NCBI GenBank assembly: GCA_021229015.1
Contig: CM037789.1
Location: 36,832,469 to 36,896,468 of the forward strand
Direction: 5' to 3'
Source: Solen grandis
Lineage: Eukaryota > Mollusca > Bivalvia > Adapedonta > Solenidae
DNA: 64,000 nt
The notes beneath the pieces were generated by a model. It saw nothing but the letters and a program-made list of their open reading frames with translations. It made no database searches and was not told the DNA's origin. This document shows positions 56,669 through 64,000 of this stretch, in pieces (position 1 is the first letter of the stretch; each line of letters begins with the position of its first letter). A program made the translations under genes and the position numbers.

Positions 56669-58398
56669 ATGGCGGAACTGGTGCCACTTGCGATAGGAGC
56701 ATACGTGCTCATCAACCGCATTCTCTTTAGCGACGATGACGATGACGATCTGTTATTGTTAGGAAATGCGGGAATGTAAGTCATTATTATAAATCTGATT
56801 CTAAATTCACCTTTAAAGATGTTCACCAGTTTTTTTTTATGCTAAATGTAAAAAAGGTTAGCAGAACCCCAAGTTAACGAAGATCTACGATAATATTTTA
56901 CATTTCCAAGTTTTAAACTCACACGTTTGACTGATTATTTTTAGGCCCTGATCGATTGCTGTTTTATATTTTAACCCTTTACCTCATATAGACGCCCTTT
57001 GATGATCTTATATATAAAGCCAGATCTACAGAGAGCCACAGATAAGCTTTACCAGCAATCAGCATAAAACCTTATCAGCCTGCTAGTTACTCATACATGT
57101 ATAGGCTGATCTGGTTTTATGCGGTTTGCTTAATATTTTCATGTCCTTTATAGGGGTTAAGGGCTAAGGCACAACACAATATTGGTTATATGGTGTGCCA
57201 ATTATCAAAGACATATGGATACTACATGTAGTGTATAGGTCTTTTATGAAATAGGTGAAGTTAAATAATCATTCTATATATTCTAGAGTTTATTCTCCTC
57301 TTTTCAGTTCTGTTTACACATGGAATTATACATACCCATGCTTGTTAATTTTGTTTTAGTACCCGAGATGATAGGCCCAAGTCGCTACAGTACTACGAGG
57401 TCACAATTCAGCAGTATCTACCAGATACTTTCAAACAGTTTTTTAAAGTGACTCCTGTAACAATGGAACATCTGTGTCGGAAGCTTTCAGATTGTCCGGA
57501 ATTATCAGAAAGAGTTGTCCCAGGAGGGAGGAAGCCTATTCCACTTCAGAAGAAAGTATTAATGACAATAAGATACCTAGTATCACAAGAAACTATAAAA
57601 GAACTCAGTGATCATTTTGGTATAACTGAACATAGTTTAATAAGAAGCAAAAGACAGGTTATAAACGCAGTAAACAATCATCTTTTTCCAAAGCTTGTGG
57701 CCTGGCCTAAAGCAAATTCTTTTCAAGACGTAGCCCAAAAGTTTGATGATATGGGTGGTTATGATTTTCCAAATGTTCTTGGGTGTATAGACGGATGTCA
57801 TATACCAATCAAAGCACCACATGAAAATCCAAATGCTTATTGTAATAGAAAACAGTTCCATTCGGTGATTCTGCAAGGTGTTTGTGTTCAAGATTTAACA
57901 TTTACAGATATCAATGTGGGCTGGCCTGGCCGAGTACATGATGCTAAAGTTCTACGGAATTCAAGTCTGTGGGAATCTGGCTTTCAAAAGACAGATAATG
58001 GAAGATATCATTTATTAGGGGATGGTGCCTATCCGTTGAAACAGTGGTTGTTAACTCCTTACCGAGATAATGGGCATTTATCGCAGCAGCAGATCCGCTA
58101 CAATATTTCACTGTCATCGAAGCGTCAAGTAATAGAAAGAGCTTTTGGTCTGCTCAAAGGGCGCTTTAGGAGATTGAAGTATGTAAATATGGAATCCATT
58201 GAAGAAATATGTAAGACAATAGTTGCTTCATGTGCACTACATAACATTTGTATGATGGAAAACGACGTCTTTGAAGAAATCTTGAACAATGAGGAAGATA
58301 ATAACCAGGCCCCATGTCATGATGCTCAGATGTTTGTGGAAAATGATGCAGAGGGTCAGTTGAAAAGAATTGCTATTACAAACAGGTTACTCGTCTAA
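56669..58398 (+). CDS. PIF/Harbinger DDE transposase, two exons, intact
   Basis: Exon 1 is 56669-56775 (ATG in the context aatATGGCGGAAC; donor GTAAGT). Exon 2 is 57360-58398 (acceptor ttttgttttag). The junction keeps the frame (GNAG-I-TRDDRPK), giving 381 residues. Exon 1 carries an acidic run of six Asp. A helix-turn-helix-like segment (VSQETIKELSDHFGITEHSL) precedes the DDE_Tnp_4 core: Asp in GCIDGCHIPI, Asp in PGRVHDAKVLRNS, the GDGAYPL block, and Glu in QVIERAFGLLKGRFRRL. All catalytic residues are present. The enzyme excises and reinserts the element in the nucleus. A start inside exon 2 would lose the acidic N-terminus; the spliced start is preferred. Confidence 0.9.
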
Positions 58399-59952
58399 GA
58401 CATTATATTGAATACTGGAAACATGCTTACTCTCGTTTGACAAATAAGACAGAACACATACATGTACGTATACTAGCATCACTATTGGTGTTGCATCTCG
58501 ATTTGACAGTATTTCAGTCATACAAATTTTATGACATCCAGCTAATTACAGAGGGAGGAAGACCCCGGGGGACACATGTACAAGGTACAGAGGCATCCTC
58601 GGCAAAACCCGACCTACTGCAAACCAGCTTGATGGCTTCCTCATATGAACAATCATAAGTCCTGACCGGGATACAAACCCAGAGCAGTGAGAAGCTAAGA
58701 GATTTTCAGCTTCTCTCCTCTGATTTATCATATGTATATGTACAAAATAATGTGGTTCAAATCCCATGAGTGACACTGGGTTTTTCACTGAAGTGTCCTT
58801 GGTGAAGGCAAACTCTTTACAAACAAGAAATGAATTGCTTGCAACATGTGAAAACATAAAAATACGAGTGTATAGAGAAAACAAAACAGCTTGTGTTTTT
58901 GTATTTCTTGTATTTTAAGAACATTGAAATTATTTCAAAATATCAGTGTGTTCTTTGTACATTTCAATAAAAAATAATCATTTGTCACATTTTTTCTATC
59001 ATCAATACACTACCTACAGTTAAATTGTCCGAAAGAATAAAGAAAAAATTAATGCCAATGAATCTGGGGTTACCGTTACACAATTTTCTTGATGGATTAA
59101 ACATTTGCACACTGGAATAAGGATGTGTGGCTTAACACATGAATGTGTACTTTCTTTTGCAGGGGAATGTATGTTTATACATTAATATGTTCCTCATATA
59201 TCACAGTAAACAAAAAATAAATTAAAAAAAAAAAAACATTAAGTATATGTTTCTCGTATAACACAGTAAAATTAAACAAGTATGAACATTAATATGTTCC
59301 TCACATAACACAATAAAAATAAAAGTAGTCTATACATATATGTTCCTCATTTATCAAAGATGAACATGTGAGCACAATGAATAAAGAAATGAAATCACTA
59401 CAAAATGATAAAATTACCAAATTTTCTGGTCCAAACTCATACATGTATGAAAAATAACCCCTGTGTGGCCATTCAATTTGTGGACATTAAACTTGTAATT
59501 AAAGCACAAAACTCCAATATCAAATGAAAGGTGCCAATTACTCAGTCCGTGATACAAATCTCAATGACAGAGTACCATATGCCATTCTGTGCAATTATGT
59601 GTAATAGAAGCTGATGCACAAGAGCTGCTGAAAAATAAACATTGTTTATTCGAAGCCAATAGTTGTAAGGTACATTTTTGCATATGTTTGTTGAAGCAAA
59701 GGAAATATATTTTGCTCAAAATGCCAAACACATGAAGTGACTTCATGTATTTCTTATGAAAATATGTACCATTAGGCCCTTATCAGCTTTGTAAACAGGG
59801 TCGGCTTGAAGTGAATGAAATAGTAATCCATATGCCACACTTACAAAAAAGATATCCGGTTAAATATGTAAACATTACAGTTTTGCACATAAATCTAAAT
59901 AAATATTATGTGCTATGTTAATGTTATGTAAATTTCAGTTTGTAAGAATGAT
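58399..59952. other. Harbinger internal non-coding region with SINE
   Basis: Region between the convergent stops of the two Harbinger genes. It holds a MetaSINE-derived insertion (58490-58735), then AT-rich DNA with three or four loosely repeated words 'atgttcctcatatatcacag' between 59180 and 59350. Confidence 0.6.
58490..58735 (-). mobile_element. MetaSINE-derived insertion inside the Harbinger
   Basis: 'gacagtatttcagtcataca', 'catccagctaattacagagg', 'ctgcaaaccagcttgatggc' and a degraded head (gatacaaacccagagcagtg) in minus orientation. More diverged than the copy at 47370. Confidence 0.7.
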
Positions 59953-62900
59953 CTAATCTTTCTTAATAGATTCTTTCAGAACGTCTACCAGTGCATTTAC
60001 AGCTTGTAAATTTTCCTGATGCCTCCTCTCCACCGCCTCCTCTCTCTTCCTTAGAACGTCTCCAAGGAAGGCTTTCATGACATCCACTGATCGTTTTGGA
60101 CGTTTTCTCTGACTCGAAGTTTCTGTAAACATAATGAAATCAAGTGAATGTTGTAATGCAAATATTACTAGAATTCCCTAACATTGAAGCAGTTCAAGCC
60201 CATTGACGCAGTTCAAGCCCAGTGGTGACCTTAAACTTGAAGGGCCCGGCATGTTATTATAATAAAATGATTATATATTTGTAGGAGATATATCCTCCCT
60301 GTAGGAGAAATTTTTACGAAGATTGTAAAAAACCGAAAAATAGTGTTTAAAGTTACTGTAAAAAAAATTATCATACTATGAATGAATGATGCTTAATATG
60401 TGTCAACACCTAATTTTGAAGAAACAAAACAGTTATTGTGTTGGTATTTATCATCTCTTTGACTATATTTCAGTCATATAAGAGGCCATCCAAGTAGAAT
60501 CCCCGACCAATGGCAAGCCAGATGGAAGGCTATCCAAAGTCCTGACTGATTTCTCTCAATACCACAGCATATTTCACAGGCAATAAGTAAATAAATGCAT
60601 TTCCTTGTTTGCAAATATAAATATGCATACCATCATCACTACTGCACAAAGGAGGCGAAGAGGTTTCGGCAGGGCGTTTTTTTCCCTTTTGAAGGTTCAG
60701 GTGTAGGTGTGGGCGATTCTTTTGGGCTACTGCATAGAGGTGAATTGTCACTCGCTTTGTCTCCAGTGTCGATTATGTATTTGGGCTTCATGTCTGGGCA
60801 CTTGTCAAATATTTCTTGTAGTTCTTCACAATCTGAATCTGGGGGTGATTCGCCAGACTTTTTTTGTTTATTTTTGTTACGATCATACTTTTCTTTTAGA
60901 CTTTTAATTTTCAATCTGCACTGTTCACTGGTGAAGTTATAGCCCAATTTATTCATCTCTTCTGCCATTACCTTCCACTTGTGACGTTTGGATTGCCCTC
61001 TCTCCAAGTCAGAGAATTTCTCCAAGACCAACTTCTCTGACTGAGGATTCCACTTAGAAGCTGAAAACATTGTTGTGCAAATTTAATGTCATTTTGTTTT
61101 AATTAAAATTACATTTCTAGACTTCTAAATTAATAAAACCAGATAAATTTTATTTTTTATTATCAAAACTTACAATATTTGATTTTGAAACTGGCTCTTC
61201 ACCTCTCACCTCTGATTAATCATGTTTATATAATAATGTGGGAAAAGAGTAGGAGGTGGAAGGAAGGTTGGTACATACTGGTTTGCCAAACCAAATGAGT
61301 TGAGAGCACTGACTGCCGTTTGTTGCTTTTAACGTTTCAGTCATTTGGAGACGTTGTCTACTTGAGACAGATATAGTGCTGTCACACTGTAGTATCACGC
61401 CCAGTCGCATTATCCTGAAACAATGGGCCAACCAGTCCTGGAACTACCCTTATATGCTGAGGGCCAAACAAGAGAGCTATACAAGTACCCTTTTTTATGA
61501 CTCTGGGGATTAACTGCCGTAATATGATCAAAGATGTTAATATGTAGCATTAAACTCTATACAAACAATGTAAGAGACATATAATTTTGTAAAATGACAA
61601 AATAAAGCACATTATTTTTTCTACAAATAAATTCCCTTACCATTATCTCTGCTTGTGTCACCTGATGCTATACAGCTTTTGGACTCCTGGCTTGGCTTAT
61701 TCTGTAGAAGACTGTCACATATCATCTGCTTCACATCAGAACCTGAAAACATGATACTTTCTAGTCACATAATGCCGTCACTATCAGCAGCTTACCTGAA
61801 TAATCCAACAAAATACATATTCTAGTAAATTCTAGTAAGGATTTACTGTTTAAAATCAACCCCCAAGTGAAGTTATTCTTCATAACTGTTTTTTTTACAA
61901 ATGAATAACTGTTGTTGTGATGGAGTTAACCATCGCTGGGAGAGTATTTCAGTCATATAGCAACGTCCAGCTAATTACAGGTGAAGGAAGACCCCGAGTA
62001 CAAAGGGGCGTCAGGGTAGAACCACCAACCTACTGCAAGCCAGCTGAAAGGCTTCCTCACTTGAAAAATCCTAGTATCCCTACCAGGATGAATAACTGTA
62101 CAAGGCTATGAAATCATTATGAAAAATTACACGTTTTAGGTGAAATGGTTGTTGCAGATGGGTGTCAACATATGCTTGAATCACTGTCGGTCAATAACAT
62201 ATTTGTTTGTTAAGTTTGATGGGCGTAATGTCCCACTGAAAATATTTCAGTCATTTGGAGACAATGTCTACTTGAGACAGATAAAGTGCTGCCACACTTA
62301 AGTATCATGCCATAGGCATGTGGCATGATACCACATCCAGTCACATTATCCTGAAACCAGTCCAACCAGTCATGAAACTACCCTCATATCAATACCATAT
62401 TAACAGTACCTGCTACATAACAATTATACCTGTTGAAGTACTCATCAGTAGATCTATAACATGCTGGGAGCATGATACACGCACCACCTTCCCATCATTG
62501 TCTGTCACCTCGACTTCATGGCTGAAGCAAAAAAGAACAATTCACAATGGATTCCTATTTAGGAAATAGTAATAGTACATGTAGTGAACTTGGCAAGGGT
62601 ACTAGTACACATAGAAGGTTTATCCAGAACTGTCATCCAGAGTGATTAATATGAGTTTTAAAAATAAATTATGTAAAATAAGCAAGTTTAAACAAAACAA
62701 AATACATACAGTTCTTCTGTTTGCGCAGACATCACACACCACGTTTTGATCTTGACCAGTAATGATATCCTCCAAATCAACAGCAGCACAGTCAGCATGG
62801 AATACAAGCTCACACGCAGAACATCTAAGATAAATTCTGAAAAAAGGTATAGGTGATGTACACTAAAGTTTTGGGTAGGTGGTCCAAAGGCACATTTTAG

Positions 62901-63780
62901 CTACATTTGGGAACTTTACTCTTTAAAATGCTGTATTTCAGGAGACCCTTCTAAAATGTTGGTGTCCTCGGGATACCTTTTAAAGGCTAATTATCTCTCA
63001 AATATCTCATGTGTATATACTTACTACAGTTGAAAAGTGCTGAGCACAAAAAATGTTTGGTAAAATTACAAAATTAAATTAATTAATGCATACATTAAAT
63101 TATTACTACAGCGACATAGTATGTATTTTTTCTGTAGATTTATATGCACTAATATACCGCCCATAATTAAATATACATGGTCTACGCACGGACATGTATT
63201 TAATATACCTCCATGGTTAGGTGTACGTGATATGTGGGTCATTTTGAACAATTTATTCGCTTGTAGGTCACATTAATTTAGATACAATTACCATATAAAC
63301 AATCAAAACGGTTCTACTTACCTATACTGACCATCAACAAAAATACTGGTTTGCCTTGAATTTTCCTGAGCAGTTAGGCTAGCAATGCTTGGTTCCGGCG
63401 CTTTTATGTGGCAGATATAACACGACCACCTGCCAAAATTACTGAAACAGAATTTAAATGTTTAATTGTTGTCTAAAATTAGTAAACTGTGGGGCAAAAT
63501 GCAATTAATATCGAAAAATGTGATTAGCAATACGCTGACACGCGAACTGTAACGAGGACGAACGATAACGGACGAACTTGAGTGAGGACGAATTTATCAT
63601 TATTTTCTAACATCAATTAATGCGTCAAAACAACACCAATTGCTTGTGTAATGTAAATATAATTAAAGCCTCATTGTACGCTATCGCTTATTGTCATTAA
63701 TACTTAGTCAAATTAAATATTTATGAAGTAAAGTCCTGAAATGTTTTCCCGCGACTTACCAAGTTGCCATTTTCCGCCAT
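59953..63780 (-). CDS. Harbinger accessory protein: PHD-like finger + Myb/SANT domain, multi-exon
   Basis: Minus-strand exons by splice signals: 63780-63760 (ATG, MAENGNL), 63441-63322, 62836-62710, 62521-62430, 61742-61641, 61060-60631, 60122-59953 (stop TAG). Exons 2-3 encode a C4HC3 finger: CYIC, then (after the in-phase junction) CSACELVFHADC, and CDVC. The 61060 exon encodes a trihelix-type Myb domain (WNPQSEKLVLEKF, HKWKVMAEEMNKLGYNFTSE, LKIKSLKEKYDR). The last exon is basic and helical (SQRKRPKRSVDVMKAFL ... EEAVERRHQ). Four junctions are in phase. Two (exon 1-2 and 3-4) are off, and an A7 run at about 60675 shifts the frame; with six A the next junction is in phase. The Myb partner of Harbingers guides the transposase to the element ends and the nucleus. 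A PHD-like finger on it is unusual. Confidence 0.75.
60452..60560 (-). mobile_element. MetaSINE fragment in a Harbinger intron
   Basis: 'gactatatttcagtcatata', 'ccccgaccaatggcaagcca' and 'gatggaaggctatccaaagt' match the central domain in minus orientation. Lies in the intron 60123-60630. Confidence 0.6.
61316..61475 (+). repeat. Dispersed repeat, copy 1
   Basis: 'tcagtcatttggagacgttg', 'tctacttgagacagatatag', 'cattatcctgaaac' and 'ccaaccagtcctggaactac' recur at 62236-62402. A SINE-like family with no tRNA head seen. Lies in the intron 61061-61640. Confidence 0.7.
61917..62090 (-). mobile_element. MetaSINE-derived insertion in a Harbinger intron
   Basis: 'gagagtatttcagtcatata', 'caacgtccagctaattacag', 'ctgcaagccagctgaaaggc' in minus orientation, without a clear head. 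Lies in the intron 61743-62429. Confidence 0.7.
62236..62402 (+). repeat. Dispersed repeat, copy 2
   Basis: Second copy of the family at 61316-61475. It includes a small duplication, ggcatgtggcatgat, near 62310. Its right edge comes within 30 bases of the exon at 62430. Confidence 0.7.
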
Positions 63781-63899
63781 TTTGATTCGCCGCTCGCCGG
63801 TCATTTCACAGCGGCGTATTCGGCTTACGCCGATTTGCTCATTCGGCTTAAAAACGAATCAAATCAAGTGGTACGCCGGGTTCCAGATCTTAAACGGCG

Positions 63900-63938
63900 C
63901 ATGTCGGCGTACGCCGGGTGGGTGAATGAAGTCCAGCC
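63900..63938 (-). repeat. Harbinger right terminal inverted repeat
   Basis: Pairs with 56551-56590. The palindrome CGGCGTACGCCG lies at 63905-63916. Several GCCG/CGGC words between 63785 and 63900 (ggcttacgccg, gtacgccggg) form a subterminal cluster like that on the left. Confidence 0.9.
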
Positions 63939-64000
63939 AGAGTGTAAAGCAGAGAGCTGGTCACAGAAGACTTAGAAAGATACATGACTCTTGATCCTGT
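63939..64000. other. Flank with target duplication
   Basis: AGA at 63939-63941 repeats 56548-56550. The remaining bases show no feature. Confidence 0.7.

Larger units (their letters stand above)
56551..63938 (+). mobile_element. Complete PIF/Harbinger transposon, 7388 bp
   Basis: Terminal inverted repeats: the left end reads GGGTAGACTTCATTCAC and the right end, reversed, GGCTGGACTTCATTCAC. Both continue to the palindrome CGGCGTACGCCG at positions 23-35 from the tip. A 3-bp duplication AGA flanks it (56548-56550 and 63939-63941), the length known for this superfamily. Inside are an intact DDE transposase (plus strand) and a convergent multi-exon zinc-finger/Myb partner (minus strand), as in autonomous Harbingers. 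The partner gene has one or two frame problems, one at an A7 run. The introns hold at least three SINE-derived insertions. Confidence 0.92.

Noticed and set aside
60595..60942. Plus-strand 115-codon open stretch over the Harbinger Myb exon
   Set aside because: It is antisense to the spliced Myb exon, which has splice signals and a recognisable domain.

Overview
The window reads as repeat-dense nuclear DNA of a marine invertebrate, most probably a bivalve mollusc. It is AT-rich, has GT-AG introns, carries several MetaSINE-type elements (conserved central domain plus tRNA-like head), and is packed with long repeats whose ends carry hairpins and (GACGGAC)n-like tracts. I see no bacterial-style genes, rRNA genes, CRISPR arrays or functional tRNA genes. 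Two runs of exactly 100 N (10597-10696 and 34864-34963) are scaffold gaps, and the second is flanked by what looks like an unmerged contig overlap. Many frames are broken by single-base indels, several in homopolymers, so some 'pseudogene' calls may reflect assembly error.

Layout. 1-4330: L1/Tx1-like LINE on the minus strand. 4.6-7.2 kb: an unrecognised spliced gene on plus, convergent with a second unrecognised three-exon gene on minus (8343-9555). 10.3 kb: interstitial telomere-like repeats. 10.7-11.4 kb: hairpin-ended repeat. 11.47-14.64 kb: decayed BEL/Pao retroelement pol. About 15.0-19.93 kb: LINE with two ORFs, abutting a truncated zinc-finger/hAT-like N-terminal exon. 20.2-24.9 kb: mostly non-coding. 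24.9-29.9 kb: three head-to-tail hairpin-ended repeats. 30-39 kb: nested Jockey-like and L1-like LINE pieces, more hairpin-ended repeats, and weak exons of a possible OB-fold protein. 39.5-40.6 kb: last two exons of a Myb/SANT-like host gene. 41-45.3 kb: tandem repeats. 45.7-46.9 kb: gag-like ORF1 of a Jockey-type LINE. 47-49 kb: SINE and small repeats. 49.25-49.7 kb: hAT transposase C-terminus. 51.7-52.4 kb: another hairpin-ended repeat. 53.5-55.9 kb: MULE element with an intact FLYWCH + MULE transposase.

The best-preserved unit is a complete 7.4-kb PIF/Harbinger transposon at 56551-63938, with about 35-bp terminal inverted repeats, a 3-bp target duplication (AGA), an intact two-exon DDE transposase on plus, and a multi-exon minus-strand partner that joins a PHD-like zinc finger to a Myb/SANT domain. 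The two genes converge, as expected of an autonomous Harbinger in which the Myb-like protein helps the transposase reach DNA and the nucleus.

The most unusual signals are: (1) a modular repeat family in which shared hairpin ends enclose at least three or four unrelated tandem cores; (2) perfect RFX X-box palindromes in one of these cores; (3) nuclear-receptor DR1-like sites in a separate tandem array; (4) the unrecognised gene pair at 4.6-9.6 kb.
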